In this document: one piece after another, positions 33,665-43,141 of the stretch
Position numbering within the stretch: position 1 is the stretch's first letter
How the letters are laid out: every line of letters begins with the position of its first letter
NCBI GenBank assembly: GCA_900167925.1
Contig: FUZM01000001.1
Location: forward strand, 124,001 to 188,000
DNA from: Bacteroidales bacterium WCE2008
Lineage (GTDB): Bacteria; Bacteroidota; Bacteroidia; Bacteroidales; UBA932
Direction of reading: 5' to 3'
Length of the DNA: 64,000 nucleotides
Program-made: the position numbers and the translations under genes
The notes under the pieces: generated by a model
What the model saw: only the letters and a program-made list of their open reading frames with translations
The model's database searches: none
What the model was told of the DNA's origin: nothing

Positions 33665-34552
33665 ATGAAACATACTCTCAAAGACTGGATTATCGCGACC
33701 AGACCATGGTCCTTCCCCGCATCGGCAATGCCTGTCATCGTAACCATCTTCTGGCTCTGGGCTAAAGGATACGACCTCAACTGGGGCCTCGGGGTAATGG
33801 CCCTGGTCAACATCATACTCATTCATGCCGCCGGCAACGTCTGGAGCGACTACTTCGACTTCAAGAAAGGCGTAGACGCAATCGACACCTATGGAGTAAA
33901 AATCCTTACGACCGGACAGTTCACCCCGTCCGAAGTCATGAGGCTCTCCATTGGCATCCAGATCGCCGCCATCCTCATGGGCGTTGTCATGGTCCTTCTG
34001 ACCGGCCTTCCGCTGCTCTGGATCGGACTCATCGGAGTCGCGCTTTCGCTCCTCTATCCTACGCTTAAGTACATGGCCCTGGGCGACCTCGTAATCGCCC
34101 TCTGCTACAGCGTCCTCCCGATGCTCGGAGTTACTTTCATCGCCTCAGGAGAGATCATCCCTTCAGTCCTCTGGCTCGCCGTTCCGGTCGGATGCATAAC
34201 GGTCGCTATCCTCCATGTCAACGACACCCGCGACATCGAGACTGACGACCGCGCCGGCATCAAGACCTTCGCCATGGCCACAGGCCGCAAGACCGCAGCA
34301 TGGATCTACTGCTTCGAGATGGTCCTGCCGTACGCCTGGATGATCGGTATCGTGATCGCCGGTCTGATTCCATGGACCTCGCTCACAGTGCTGCTGTCAG
34401 CCCCGCTGGCTATCGGCAACGCCAAGGCTGTAATGTCATATAAAGAGAAAGGCATCGAAGTCCTCGCCCGCGTCGACGAGATGACGGCCAAACTGCAGCT
34501 GACCTTCAGCTTCCTGCTGGCTGCCGGACTGGCCCTTTCGCTGCTGTTCTAG
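33665..34552 (+). CDS. menA: UbiA-family prenyltransferase, probably 1,4-dihydroxy-2-naphthoate polyprenyltransferase
   Basis: A 295-residue membrane enzyme with about nine hydrophobic helices. The two Asp-rich diphosphate-binding motifs of the UbiA superfamily are visible: Asn58-Val-Trp-Ser-Asp62-Tyr-Phe-Asp65, and His-Val-Asn-Asp-Thr-Arg-Asp-Ile-Glu-Thr-Asp-Asp near 182-193. MenA attaches the isoprenoid chain in menaquinone synthesis. The Asp-Tyr-Phe-Asp-Phe-Lys-Lys-Gly-Val-Asp segment is typical of MenA, so this is the best call, but other UbiA members (heme O, chlorophyll-type) are not excluded and no other men genes are in the window. The CPBP gene follows with no gap. Confidence 0.78.
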   Translation: MKHTLKDWIIATRPWSFPASAMPVIVTIFWLWAKGYDLNWGLGVMALVNIILIHAAGNVWSDYFDFKKGVDAIDTYGVKILTTGQFTPSEVMRLSIGIQIAAILMGVVMVLLTGLPLLWIGLIGVALSLLYPTLKYMALGDLVIALCYSVLPMLGVTFIASGEIIPSVLWLAVPVGCITVAILHVNDTRDIETDDRAGIKTFAMATGRKTAAWIYCFEMVLPYAWMIGIVIAGLIPWTSLTVLLSAPLAIGNAKAVMSYKEKGIEVLARVDEMTAKLQLTFSFLLAAGLALSLLF

Positions 34553-35179
34553 ATGGACCGCAAACCTTATATCGCTATCGGCATCGCGGCCGTTCTCTGG
34601 TTCGTGATGTTCTCCCCATGGACCTCGCCGCTCCTGAATTTCTGGGCGGCGATGACCTTTTCCGCGATAATCCTGACGACGGTCTCGCAACTCTTCGGAA
34701 AGACTTTCGGGGTGCTGAAGCTAAGCCGTAAAGACCTGATTCCTACGATATTGCTCGGCGTCGGGATAGCCTTCGCGCTGTGGTGGGCCTTCAAGGCCGG
34801 AGACAAAATCTCGCAACTTATGTTCAGCTTCGCCAGGCCACAGGTCGACATGATTTACGGAATGAAGGACGGGACTTCCGGCCGGCTGATTTCGCTGCTT
34901 CTCCTGCTGATCATAGGACCGGCCGAAGAAATATTCTGGCGCGGATATGTGCAGCGCACTCTTGCAGCTGAAGGAAGCGCCGACAAGGCTTTCATAATAA
35001 CGACTCTGGCCTATACTCTGGTGCACATCCCGTCGCTGAATCCGATGCTGATACTCGCCGCGATGGTCTGCGGAATAGCCTGGGGCGGTCTATACCGTCT
35101 CTTCCCGGACCGTTTGCCGGCAATAATCCTCAGCCACGCCCTCTGGGACGCGGCCGCCTTCGTCTGGTTCCCGCTTTAG
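34553..35179 (+). CDS. CPBP-family intramembrane metalloprotease
   Basis: A 208-residue membrane protein with CPBP (Abi/Rce1-like) motifs: Glu125-Glu126-x3-Arg130 in motif 1 (Pro-Ala-Glu-Glu-Ile-Phe-Trp-Arg-Gly), His158 in motif 2 (Leu-Val-His-Ile-Pro), and His in Ser-His-Ala-Leu-Trp-Asp in motif 4. These residues form the glutamate/histidine active site of Rce1-type proteases. Bacterial members act in bacteriocin immunity, toxin maturation or unknown roles. Its ATG begins directly after the prenyltransferase stop, so the two are co-translated. It ends two bases from the convergent transporter gene. Confidence 0.87.
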   Translation: MDRKPYIAIGIAAVLWFVMFSPWTSPLLNFWAAMTFSAIILTTVSQLFGKTFGVLKLSRKDLIPTILLGVGIAFALWWAFKAGDKISQLMFSFARPQVDMIYGMKDGTSGRLISLLLLLIIGPAEEIFWRGYVQRTLAAEGSADKAFIITTLAYTLVHIPSLNPMLILAAMVCGIAWGGLYRLFPDRLPAIILSHALWDAAAFVWFPL

Positions 35180-35181
35180 TC

Positions 35182-36552
35182 CTACAGGAAAAGATTCGTT
35201 ATGAAAATCGCGATGATTGCGATCGGGGCGACGTACCTTATAAGGAAGTAAACCACCCTGAAAACACACTTGTGGTGCAGGCTGCCGCCATTGGTAAGCT
35301 CGTCCTCGACGTCCGCCTTCTTCATCTTCCAGCCCACGAACAGAGTGAATAGCAGACCGCCGAAGGTCATCAGGAAGTTAGAGCAAAGCTTGTCCAGGGC
35401 ATCGAAGATCGTATTCCCGAATATCTTGACGTCCGACAGAGTACCGAAAGAAAGGGAACATAATGCCCCGACCACGAGAGCGAAGCAGAATATCGAAGCG
35501 ACAGCTGTCAGACGGCTGAATCCCCTGTTCTCGACAAGATAGGCGACGCCTACTTCCATCATCGAGATAGCCGACGTAAGTGCGGCCACCAGGATGGTCA
35601 CGAAAAACACTATCGCGACAAGCGAGCTGACCAGCGGAGCTCCGGCTCCCATCTTGTTGAATATGAACGGAAGAGTCTGGAAAACAAGCCCCGGGCCGGC
35701 TCCAGGCTCGACCCCGCAGGCGAACACGGCAGGCATGACGGCAAACCCGGCAAGCAGGGCGAAAAGCAGGTCCGAGATTCCGGTCCCGATTCCGGAAACC
35801 AGCAGATTCTCATCCTTGCGCACATAAGAAGAATACGTCAGGATCGTGCCCACTCCCAGCGACAGGGAGAAGAAGGCCTGGCCCATGGCAGCAGCGACCG
35901 CGGAGGCCGACAGCTTCGAGAAATCAGGCTTGAGCAGATAGGCGACGCCCTCGGAGGAGCCCGGCAGGGTCACCGAATAGACCAGCATCACCACTATCAG
36001 CAGGAAGAGCACCGGCATGGTAATCTTCGAGAATCTCTCGATGCCGCTTTTGACTCCGGCCAGAACGATTCCGGCGACCATCATCAGGAACAGCCCGAGC
36101 ATGAACAGGGGCTCCCAGGACGAGGTTATGAAGGTTCCGAAAAGTCTCGGGACATTGTCAGCCGGGGTATTGGTGAATTCGAAAGCCAGCGACTTGAAAA
36201 GATACTCGACCGACCAGCCTCCGACGACGCTGTAATATGACAGGATCACGACCGGCGAGATGACTGTCAGCAATCCCATCCACTTCCAGGAAGTCCCGGG
36301 CGCGAGCTTCTCCATGGCCCCGAAGGTATTGGATCCGCTGCGGCGGCCGATTATGGACTCCGAGAGGAAGATCGGGAGCGCCAGCAGGAAGGTACAAAGC
36401 ACATAGACCAGAATGAATGCTGCCCCGCCGTACTCTCCCACTACATACGGGAATCGCCATATGTTTCCCAGTCCGATAGCCGAACCGGCCATCGCCATTA
36501 TCACGGCAAAACGGCTGCCGAAAGTCTCACGAGCTTTACCCTTACAACTCAT
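35182..36552 (-). CDS. Sodium-dependent transporter, NSS/SNF family (copy 1)
   Basis: A 456-residue LeuT-fold protein with about 12 helices. The NSS signature at the first helix is clear: Ala-Gly-Ser-Ala-Ile-Gly-Leu-Gly-Asn-Ile-Trp-Arg-Phe-Pro-Tyr, which lines the sodium and substrate sites. Bacterial members import amino acids or related amines with Na+. The C-terminal loop has Val-Glu-Asp-Glu-Leu-Thr-Asn-Gly-Gly, shared with the neighbouring copy. It lies 3 bp downstream of that copy, from which it clearly arose by tandem duplication. Substrate unknown. Confidence 0.93.
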   Translation of the reverse strand: MSCKGKARETFGSRFAVIMAMAGSAIGLGNIWRFPYVVGEYGGAAFILVYVLCTFLLALPIFLSESIIGRRSGSNTFGAMEKLAPGTSWKWMGLLTVISPVVILSYYSVVGGWSVEYLFKSLAFEFTNTPADNVPRLFGTFITSSWEPLFMLGLFLMMVAGIVLAGVKSGIERFSKITMPVLFLLIVVMLVYSVTLPGSSEGVAYLLKPDFSKLSASAVAAAMGQAFFSLSLGVGTILTYSSYVRKDENLLVSGIGTGISDLLFALLAGFAVMPAVFACGVEPGAGPGLVFQTLPFIFNKMGAGAPLVSSLVAIVFFVTILVAALTSAISMMEVGVAYLVENRGFSRLTAVASIFCFALVVGALCSLSFGTLSDVKIFGNTIFDALDKLCSNFLMTFGGLLFTLFVGWKMKKADVEDELTNGGSLHHKCVFRVVYFLIRYVAPIAIIAIFITNLFL

Positions 36553-36555
36553 ATC

Positions 36556-37887
36556 CTAAAGAAAATTAGTCACGAAAATTACCGCCACCGCTATAGGGGC
36601 GACGTATCTGATTATAAAATAGACGGCCTTAAAAGCCCTTCGGTTGCACGCCAGAGAGCCGCCGTTAGTAAATTCATCCTCAACATCGGATCTTTTCATT
36701 TTCCAGCCCACGAAAATCACGCATAGCAGGCCGCCTATGGTCAGCAGGAAGTTCGACGAGAACATGTCGAGGAAATCGAAGAATTTCCCGTAGAGCGAGG
36801 TCATGACTCCGACGACCCAGGTCCCGAGGAAGACCCACAGACAGGCCCATCCCCTGCGGATATGCTTCTCTTCGATCAGATAGGCGACTCCGACTTCGAT
36901 AAGGGACATACAGGAGGTCAGCGCAGCGAAAAGGATCGTCACGAAGAACAAGATCGCGGCAATCGAACATACTATCGGCATCGTCATTCCCATCTTGGAA
37001 AAGATGAACGGCAGAGTCTCGAAGATAAGTCCGGCGCCGGCCCCGGGTTCGATCCCGGCGGCGAAAACGGCCGGCATTATAGCAAATCCGGCGAGAATCG
37101 CGAACAGCAGGTCCGACACGGCCGTCCCGACTCCGGTGACCATGATGTCCTCCTTCCGGCTTATGTACGACGAATACGTGATCACGATGCCCATGCCCAG
37201 AGACAGCGAATAAAAGGACTGTCCCATCGCAGCAGCGCAGGAACGCGGATTCAGCTTGGAGAAATCCGGCTTGAGCAGATACTCGACTCCGGCCTTCGAA
37301 CCCGGCAGAGACAGCGAATAGACTGCGATCATGACAATCAGCAGGAACAGCACCGGAAGACAGAATTTGCTTACTCTCTCGATACCGCCCTTGACTCCGA
37401 GGGCCACTATTATCACGCTAAGGCCGAGGAACAGGGTGTGGAACAGGATAGGGGTCCATACCGACGAGGTCAACTCTCCGAACATGCCGCTTATCTGCTC
37501 CGGGGAAGAGTGCAGGAAACTAAGCGTACATGCTTTCCAGAGATAGTTCAGGGACCAGCCTCCGACGACGCTATAGTATGATACGATAATCATCGGGGTA
37601 ATCACCGAAAGGTAGCCGAACCACTTCCATCCCGAAGCCGGTGCGAGTTTCTCCATGGCGCCGCGGCAGTTGGCTCCGCTGCGGCGGCCGATTACTGTCT
37701 CGGCAAGAAATATCGGAAGCGATATCAGGAGTGTCGCTGCGATATAGACAAGAACGAAGGCGGCTCCGCCATTCTCTCCGACCATATACGGAAATCTCCA
37801 TATATTGCCGAGTCCTATAGCAGAGCCCGCCAGGGCCATGATTACGGCAGCCCTGCCGCCGAAATTTTCTCTTTTTGTCTTTTCCAT
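36556..37887 (-). CDS. Sodium-dependent transporter, NSS/SNF family (copy 2)
   Basis: A 443-residue LeuT-fold symporter, started at the ATG at 37887. It is similar along its whole length to the gene after it: the same first-helix signature (Gly-Ser-Ala-Ile-Gly-Leu-Gly-Asn-Ile-Trp-Arg-Phe-Pro-Tyr), the same Ser-Tyr-Tyr-Ser-Val-Val-Gly-Gly-Trp-Ser, and the same Asp-Val-Glu-Asp-Glu acidic loop. The sequences differ enough that the duplication is not recent. It starts 23 bp after folA and so belongs to the same long minus-strand operon. The two copies may carry different amino acids or form a heteromeric pair; neither is shown. Confidence 0.93.
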   Translation of the reverse strand: MEKTKRENFGGRAAVIMALAGSAIGLGNIWRFPYMVGENGGAAFVLVYIAATLLISLPIFLAETVIGRRSGANCRGAMEKLAPASGWKWFGYLSVITPMIIVSYYSVVGGWSLNYLWKACTLSFLHSSPEQISGMFGELTSSVWTPILFHTLFLGLSVIIVALGVKGGIERVSKFCLPVLFLLIVMIAVYSLSLPGSKAGVEYLLKPDFSKLNPRSCAAAMGQSFYSLSLGMGIVITYSSYISRKEDIMVTGVGTAVSDLLFAILAGFAIMPAVFAAGIEPGAGAGLIFETLPFIFSKMGMTMPIVCSIAAILFFVTILFAALTSCMSLIEVGVAYLIEEKHIRRGWACLWVFLGTWVVGVMTSLYGKFFDFLDMFSSNFLLTIGGLLCVIFVGWKMKRSDVEDEFTNGGSLACNRRAFKAVYFIIRYVAPIAVAVIFVTNFL

Positions 37888-37910
37888 CAAGTTCGTTTTA
37901 TAAGTTTTAT

Positions 37911-38429
37911 CTACCGGCGCTTATATACCGTGAATTCGAATTCGTATCCGGTCTCAGGATCTTTGTGCGTCTCGGATCTGGACTCTTCTTCCCAGACCTT
38001 GGGGTCGATCTCAGGGAAATAGACATCCGCGTCCTCTATAGAGACATGCACATGGGTTATATAAAGTTTGTCGACGCTGCTCATGGCCTCGGCGTAAGTA
38101 TAGGCTCCGCCCATCACAAAACACTTCTCAGGAGCGCCCGGGGTGCCGTCGCAGACCTCCTCGGCGGCCTTGTAGGCAGCATCGAGAGAATCCACGATAG
38201 TAATATTGTCCGGAGCATCAGGCCACGGGAATATCGATATAACTATATTCTTTCTTTTAGGAAGCGGCCTGGAACCGAGGGACTTGAAGGTCATGAATCC
38301 CATGATCACAGGACATCCGAGAGTCTGCTTCTTGAAATACTGCAGGTCTTCGGAGATATGCCAGAGGAGGGCATTGTTCTTTCCTATGGCCAGATTGTCG
38401 GCCACCGCCACGATTGTACATTTTTCCAT
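37911..38429 (-). CDS. folA: Dihydrofolate reductase
   Basis: A 172-residue DHFR that regenerates tetrahydrofolate from the dihydrofolate made by thymidylate synthase. The N-terminal motif Ala-Ile-Gly-Lys-Asn-Asn-Ala-Leu-Leu-Trp-His-Ile-Ser-Glu-Asp-Leu includes the substrate-binding acid, and Phe-Val-Met-Gly-Gly-Ala begins the NADPH loop. The usual Met-Gly-Arg-Lys-Thr-Phe reads Met-Gly-Phe-Met-Thr-Phe here, losing the Arg-Lys pair at the NADPH phosphate-binding turn. It follows thyA with a 12-bp gap, a functionally fitting pair. Confidence 0.93.
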   Translation of the reverse strand: MEKCTIVAVADNLAIGKNNALLWHISEDLQYFKKQTLGCPVIMGFMTFKSLGSRPLPKRKNIVISIFPWPDAPDNITIVDSLDAAYKAAEEVCDGTPGAPEKCFVMGGAYTYAEAMSSVDKLYITHVHVSIEDADVYFPEIDPKVWEEESRSETHKDPETGYEFEFTVYKRR

Positions 38430-38441
38430 ATCTGATAAGTT

Positions 38442-39236
38442 TTATACGGCAACAGGTGCCTTTATCGCCGGCCACGGATCGTAGCCTTCGAGGGTGAAAT
38501 CTTCATATTTGAAGTCAAATATACTCTTTACATCCGGATTCAGCTTCATTACCGGGAGCGGACGAGGCTCGCGGGTAAGCTGCAGGTCCACCTGCTCGAA
38601 ATGGTTGAGGTAGATATGGGTATCTCCGGTAGTGTGGATGAATTCGCCCGGCTTAAGTCCGCAGACCTGCGCAATCATCATGGTCAGAAGAGCGTAGGAT
38701 GCGATATTGAAAGGCACTCCGAGGAAGGTGTCGGCACTGCGCTGATACAGCTGGCAGGACAGTTTTCCGTCAGCGACATAGAACTGGAAAAGGCAGTGGC
38801 AAGGCGGCAGGGCCATGCTGTCTACCTCTCCCGGGTTCCACGCACTGACAAGCATCCTTCTCGAATCAGGGTTCTTCCTGATAGTCTCGACAACATTCGA
38901 CAACTGGTCTATGCTGCGTCCGTCCGGGGCCGGCCAGCTGCGCCACTGATGCCCGTATACGGGGCCCAGGTCGCCGTTTTCGTCAGCCCATTCATCCCAT
39001 ATGGAGACTCCGTGGTCCTTGAGATACTTGATATTGGTATCTCCGGCAATGAACCAGAGAAGCTCGTAGATGATCGATTTGAGATGCACCTTCTTGGTGG
39101 TGAGCAGAGGGAAACCCTCTTCCAGGTTGAAGCGCATCTGGTAGCCGAAGACGCTCTGCGTCCCGACTCCGGTCCTGTCGTGCTTGACAGTACCGTTTTC
39201 GCGGATATGGCGTAGCAGATCCAGATATTGTTTCAT
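38442..39236 (-). CDS. thyA: Thymidylate synthase
   Basis: A 264-residue ThyA, the same length as the E. coli enzyme. It methylates dUMP to dTMP using methylene-tetrahydrofolate. The catalytic Cys is in [10 protein letters not shown], the phosphate-binding Arg in Asp-Arg-Thr-Gly-Val-Gly-Thr, and the Asp-Val/His-Ile-Tyr motif near Thr-Gly-Asp-Thr-His-Ile-Tyr is intact. It lies 2 bp after glmS and 12 bp before folA. Confidence 0.97.
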   Translation of the reverse strand: MKQYLDLLRHIRENGTVKHDRTGVGTQSVFGYQMRFNLEEGFPLLTTKKVHLKSIIYELLWFIAGDTNIKYLKDHGVSIWDEWADENGDLGPVYGHQWRSWPAPDGRSIDQLSNVVETIRKNPDSRRMLVSAWNPGEVDSMALPPCHCLFQFYVADGKLSCQLYQRSADTFLGVPFNIASYALLTMMIAQVCGLKPGEFIHTTGDTHIYLNHFEQVDLQLTREPRPLPVMKLNPDVKSIFDFKYEDFTLEGYDPWPAIKAPVAV

Positions 39237-39238
39237 GT

Positions 39239-41083
39239 TTATTCTACTGTTACTGATTTTGCTAAGTTTCTCGGCTGGTCGACGTTACGCCCCTTATATA
39301 CTGCGATATAATAGGCGAGCATCTGCAGCGGCACCGAAGTAACGATAGGCATAAGGCAGTCGGTCACGGACGGCACCTCGATGACATAGTCCGCACACTT
39401 GCGGGCAAGGGTATCTCCTGTGCTTACCACGGCTATTATCTTGCCGCCGCGGGCCTTGATCTCTTCTATATTGCTTATCGTCTTCTCGTATGTCTGGCCG
39501 GTAGTGGCAATAGCCACCGTCGGCATCTCGTTATCTATAAGCGCGATAGGTCCATGCTTCATCTCTGCGGCAGGAAGTCCTTCCGCATGGATATAGGAGA
39601 TCTCCTTGAGCTTGAGAGCTCCCTCCAGGGCCGTCGGATAATTGTAGCCTCGGCCGAGGTAGATGAAGTTGTGCGCATAGGTAAATATCTTCGCAAGGTC
39701 TGCGACCTGGTCGGAGGTCTTCATGACCTCTTCAAGGACCTCAGGCAGCTTAAGAAGCGATCTGGACACCTCGAAATACTTCTCGTCGGAGATTACTCCG
39801 CGCTCCTTTCCGATGACAAGCGCAAGCATGGCCATCACTGCGACCTGGCCGGTGAAGGCCTTGGTCGAAGCGACTCCGATTTCCGGTCCGACGTGGATGT
39901 ATGTACCAGAATCGGTAGCCCTCGAAATTGACGAACCGACAACGTTGCAGATACCATAGACGAAGGCTCCGGCCTTGCGGGCGAGTTCTATCGCTGCAAG
40001 GGTATCTGCCGTCTCTCCGGACTGGGATACCGCAATCACAATGTCGTTCTTCCGGATCACCGGGTTCCTGTAACGGAACTCGGAGGCATACTCGACCTCG
40101 ACCGGAATACGGGCGAAATCCTCGATGAGATGCTCTCCGATAAGGGAGGCATGCCATGAGGTACCGCAGGCCACGAAGATGATCCTGCCGGCCCCGAGGA
40201 ACTTGTCGCGGTTGTCGATGACTCCGGAAAGCTTGACCTCTCCGGTCTCGGGATTGACTCTTCCACGGATGCAGTCGACGATAGTATGAGGCTGTTCGTG
40301 GATCTCCTTCAGCATGAAGTGCGGATAGCCGCCTTTTTCGAGCTGAGAGATCGACAGTTCGAGGGTCCTGATGTCGATTGAAGCCTCCTCGTTGTCGAGG
40401 GTGGTGATCTTCAGAGGTTTGTTCTTGTTGATTATAGCCACTTCGCCGTCGTTGAGGTAGGCGAAGTCATGGGTATAATCGATTATGGAAGCGGCGTCGG
40501 AACTGAGAAAATACTCCCCGTCACCGATGCCGATGGCCATCGGGCTGCTCTGCTTGGCTGCGATGATTTCGTCTGTGTTGCCTTTCTCTATGACTGCGAT
40601 CGCATAAGCTCCGACGACCTGTTTGAGGGCCTTGCGGACTGCGTCTGCGAGAGAGCAGTGGCTCTGCTCCCGGATGTATTCGATAAGGTTGACGACGACC
40701 TCCGAGTCGGTGCTGCTGCGGAAAGTGAAGCCGTTCTTCTGGAGAGCCTCCTTGAGGACGCGGTAGTTCTCGATGATGCCGTTATGGATCAGGGCGATAT
40801 TCCCTGACTGGGAATAGTGCGGGTGCGCATTGACGTCATTCGGCTCTCCGTGGGTCGCCCAGCGGGTGTGGCCGATTCCGATTGTTCCGGCAGAGTCCTT
40901 CCCCTCCAGGAAATTCTCGAGATCGGATACTTTGCCCTTGCACTTGAAGATGTCGATCTTCCCGTCATCCCCTATGGTAGCGACTCCGGCGCTGTCATAG
41001 CCCCGGTATTCGAGTCTATGCAGTCCCTTGAGTATTATCGGACAAGCCTGTCGGCCTCCGACATATCCTACTATGCCACACAT
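39239..41083 (-). CDS. glmS: Glutamine-fructose-6-phosphate aminotransferase (isomerizing)
   Basis: A 614-residue GlmS that makes glucosamine-6-phosphate for cell-wall sugars. After Met removal the nucleophilic Cys2 begins Cys-Gly-Ile-Val-Gly-Tyr, the N-terminal glutaminase domain spans ~1-240, and two SIS isomerase domains follow (Ser-Gln-Ser-Gly-Glu-Thr-Ala-Asp-Thr near 354-362, and Lys-Glu-Ile-Ser-Tyr-Ile-His-Ala-Glu near 490-498). The C-terminus ends Asn-Leu-Ala-Lys-Ser-Val-Thr-Val-Glu as usual. No glmS ribozyme-like sequence fits, because galM ends only 4 bp upstream. Confidence 0.97.
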   Translation of the reverse strand: MCGIVGYVGGRQACPIILKGLHRLEYRGYDSAGVATIGDDGKIDIFKCKGKVSDLENFLEGKDSAGTIGIGHTRWATHGEPNDVNAHPHYSQSGNIALIHNGIIENYRVLKEALQKNGFTFRSSTDSEVVVNLIEYIREQSHCSLADAVRKALKQVVGAYAIAVIEKGNTDEIIAAKQSSPMAIGIGDGEYFLSSDAASIIDYTHDFAYLNDGEVAIINKNKPLKITTLDNEEASIDIRTLELSISQLEKGGYPHFMLKEIHEQPHTIVDCIRGRVNPETGEVKLSGVIDNRDKFLGAGRIIFVACGTSWHASLIGEHLIEDFARIPVEVEYASEFRYRNPVIRKNDIVIAVSQSGETADTLAAIELARKAGAFVYGICNVVGSSISRATDSGTYIHVGPEIGVASTKAFTGQVAVMAMLALVIGKERGVISDEKYFEVSRSLLKLPEVLEEVMKTSDQVADLAKIFTYAHNFIYLGRGYNYPTALEGALKLKEISYIHAEGLPAAEMKHGPIALIDNEMPTVAIATTGQTYEKTISNIEEIKARGGKIIAVVSTGDTLARKCADYVIEVPSVTDCLMPIVTSVPLQMLAYYIAVYKGRNVDQPRNLAKSVTVE

Positions 41084-41087
41084 AAGG

Positions 41088-42140
41088 CTATCTGGTTGAG
41101 AATGAATAAATAATCGCCTCCTGGAAGGTCTCGCCCGGACGGAGCTCGGTAGTCGGGTAATCCGGCTGGTTCGGAGAATCAGGGAGGTGCTGGCACTCGA
41201 TCGCTACTGCGTCGTATTCGTGGTATTCCACTCCGCCTTTGCCCTTAGGGCTTCCGTCGAGCCAGTTGCCGGTATATACCTGCACGGCAGGCTGGGTCGA
41301 GATTACCTCGAGCAGACGTCCGCTTGCCGGATCATAGAGCTCGGCAGCAGTCTGGAGCTGGCCAGGCTCATATCCGTCGATAAGGAAGCAGTTGTCGTAA
41401 CCCTTGCCGTAGTTCAAGGCCGGGAAATCAGCCTTGAGGTCGCGGCCGAGAGGCTTGGCGTTGGTGAAATCCATAGGAGTCCCGGCGACAGGCTCGGACT
41501 CTCCGAGAGGTATGAGATCCTTGTCGGTAGGGAGATATTCCGAGGCGTTGAGCAGCAGCTCATGGGCCTTGATGTTCCCCTTTCCGCTGAGGTTGAAATA
41601 TGCATGGTTGGTCAGATTGACGACTGTTGGCGCGTCAGTCTGGGCCGTAAATGTAATCTTGAGAGCGTTGTCGTCACCCCAGTCGTAGCGGACTACGGCC
41701 TTGAGGTTGCCCGGATAGCCGGAATCCCCGTCCTCGGAGAAATACATGAATTCGACGGCATCTCCGTCTATACGGCTCTCCCAGACCTGATTCATGAAGC
41801 CGTCAGGGCCTCCATGGAGATGGTTAGGTCCATTATTGACCGGGAGAGTATAAGTCTTCCCTTCGAGAGTGAATTTTCCCTTGGCGATACGGTTGGCGAA
41901 GCGTCCGGGAGTCTTGCCACAGCAAGGTCCGTCACCGAAATAAGAAAGAGGGTCTTCGTATCCGATAACGACGTCGGCCATTCTGCCCTCCTTGTCCGGA
42001 ACGACAATGGAGAGAATGCCTGCACCGATACTGCCGAGCTCCACATAAGCTCCGGCCGCGTTGGTCATTCTGTACTTGTAGATCTGTCTGCCATCCCTTG
42101 TAGCAGCCCAGAGAGTTTTAGTGATTTCCATTTTGTTCAT
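41088..42140 (-). CDS. galM: Aldose 1-epimerase (galactose mutarotase)
   Basis: A 350-residue GalM interconverting alpha- and beta-aldoses. I start it at the ATG at 42140, which overlaps the upstream stop as ATGA; the open frame further upstream lies inside the lipoprotein gene in another frame. Catalytic features are visible: Arg-Phe-Ala-Asn-Arg, Asn-His-Leu-His-Gly-Gly, Asn-His-Ala-Tyr-Phe-Asn-Leu-Ser-Gly with the acid His, and the base Glu in Ala-Ile-Glu-Cys-Gln-His. galK is elsewhere in the window (48469-49620), so galactose entry genes are present but not in one operon. Confidence 0.93.
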   Translation of the reverse strand: MNKMEITKTLWAATRDGRQIYKYRMTNAAGAYVELGSIGAGILSIVVPDKEGRMADVVIGYEDPLSYFGDGPCCGKTPGRFANRIAKGKFTLEGKTYTLPVNNGPNHLHGGPDGFMNQVWESRIDGDAVEFMYFSEDGDSGYPGNLKAVVRYDWGDDNALKITFTAQTDAPTVVNLTNHAYFNLSGKGNIKAHELLLNASEYLPTDKDLIPLGESEPVAGTPMDFTNAKPLGRDLKADFPALNYGKGYDNCFLIDGYEPGQLQTAAELYDPASGRLLEVISTQPAVQVYTGNWLDGSPKGKGGVEYHEYDAVAIECQHLPDSPNQPDYPTTELRPGETFQEAIIYSFSTR

Positions 42141-43066
42141 CCGATTTTTTGTAGTTCTTGTATGAGTTTTTCGATAGTTGCATCTTTTAGAATAACCCTC
42201 TTGTCCTTGTCCAGAAGATAGAGGGACGGTATCGCCCTCAGACTGTAGTTGAGGTTGGCCCTTATCGAGCAGCCCTCGTCGAAACCGTTGGTCCAGTCCT
42301 TCGGGAACTCTCCCACATGGGCCTTCCAAGCTTCGAGGTCCTCGTCAGGATAGACGTTGACCACCGAGAGCTCGCCTGCCGCGCGCAGCCTCTGGTAATC
42401 CGGAGCCTCGACGATGGCGCTGACGGTCTCTCCGCAGGCATGGCAGCCGGGGTTGGAGAATATCAGCAGGGTGTATCCGGAGGTGGGTTCAAGAAGGTGA
42501 CGGCGACGGCCGCGGGTGTCGATGAACCAGAAGTCCGATGCGACCGTCCCGGGACGGTTCAGCCGGCAGATTCCGGCGTCATAGGCATAGGTCCCGCGTT
42601 TTTCTTCGGGGACGTACTGGCTCGAAGCGAGAGTCTCCGCGAACGGGAGATACAGCTCTTCGTCGCGCAGCGGGGAATTAGGGTCATAGAAATATTTCCC
42701 GGCGAGAGACGATACATTTTCGAAGAAATCCGACGTCGTGTCGGCGGCTTCGCAGGCTATGATACGCCCGAGAAGGTCTTCGACGGACGCCCTGGCTTCT
42801 GCCGGAGGGACGGCTCCGAGTATGGACGCATATGTGCCGAAAACACTCTCCAGCTGCTCCGGATCCAGCTCCATCCCGACAGTCAGGCCATCCCAGTAAT
42901 GGGCGGCCATATAGGAAACTCTCTCCTGCGGATCGGTTATCACGCCGGGTATATGGACCTCCGGGAAAGTGCCGGCTGCAAGGACGGCCTTCGGGGCATT
43001 GTTGCCTCCGCAGGCTGCCATGACAAGGCATATTGCCGGAACGGTCAGAAGTAACGTATTTTTCAT
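42137..43066 (-). CDS. Thioredoxin-like lipoprotein, DUF5106 type
   Basis: A 309-residue protein started at the ATG at 43066. A short signal peptide ends in Met-Ala-Ala-Cys19, a probable lipobox. Residues ~35-165 form an alpha-helical N-terminal domain like DUF5106, and ~175-305 are thioredoxin/TlpA-like with Cys208-His-Ala-Cys211 in Asn-Pro-Gly-Cys-His-Ala-Cys-Gly and a cis-Pro segment Arg-Ala-Ile-Pro-Ser-Leu-Tyr. It should act as a periplasmic thiol oxidoreductase tethered to a membrane. It leads the long operon with galM, glmS, thyA, folA and two transporters and has its own promoter element upstream. Confidence 0.83.
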   Translation of the reverse strand: MKNTLLLTVPAICLVMAACGGNNAPKAVLAAGTFPEVHIPGVITDPQERVSYMAAHYWDGLTVGMELDPEQLESVFGTYASILGAVPPAEARASVEDLLGRIIACEAADTTSDFFENVSSLAGKYFYDPNSPLRDEELYLPFAETLASSQYVPEEKRGTYAYDAGICRLNRPGTVASDFWFIDTRGRRRHLLEPTSGYTLLIFSNPGCHACGETVSAIVEAPDYQRLRAAGELSVVNVYPDEDLEAWKAHVGEFPKDWTNGFDEGCSIRANLNYSLRAIPSLYLLDKDKRVILKDATIEKLIQELQKIG

Positions 43067-43090
43067 ACTGAACATTAGGTCCATAATTGA

Positions 43091-43098
43091 CAAAAATA
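43091..43098 (-). promoter_or_regulatory. TAnnTTTG -7 element of the lipoprotein-galM-glmS-thyA-folA operon
   Basis: The minus strand reads TATTTTTG, 24 bp before the ATG at 43066. No clear -33 on this strand. Confidence 0.5.
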
Positions 43099-43112
43099 CA
43101 AAGAAATCTTGT

Positions 43113-43120
43113 TATTTTTG
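43113..43120 (+). promoter_or_regulatory. TAnnTTTG -7 element of the metallopeptidase-like gene
   Basis: TATTTTTG lies 21 bp before the ATG at 43142, back to back with the element on the other strand. A TTG at 43087-43089 is 23 nt upstream, slightly too far for an ideal -33. Confidence 0.5.
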
Positions 43121-43141
43121 CGATAATATCGACATAGTTTT

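Noticed and set aside
39100..41300. glmS riboswitch-ribozyme upstream of glmS
   Set aside because: galM ends 4 bp before the glmS start, so there is no leader that could hold the ribozyme.
41187..42221. 344-residue open frame opposite galM
   Set aside because: Antisense shadow of a clearly conserved gene; low-complexity composition without motifs.
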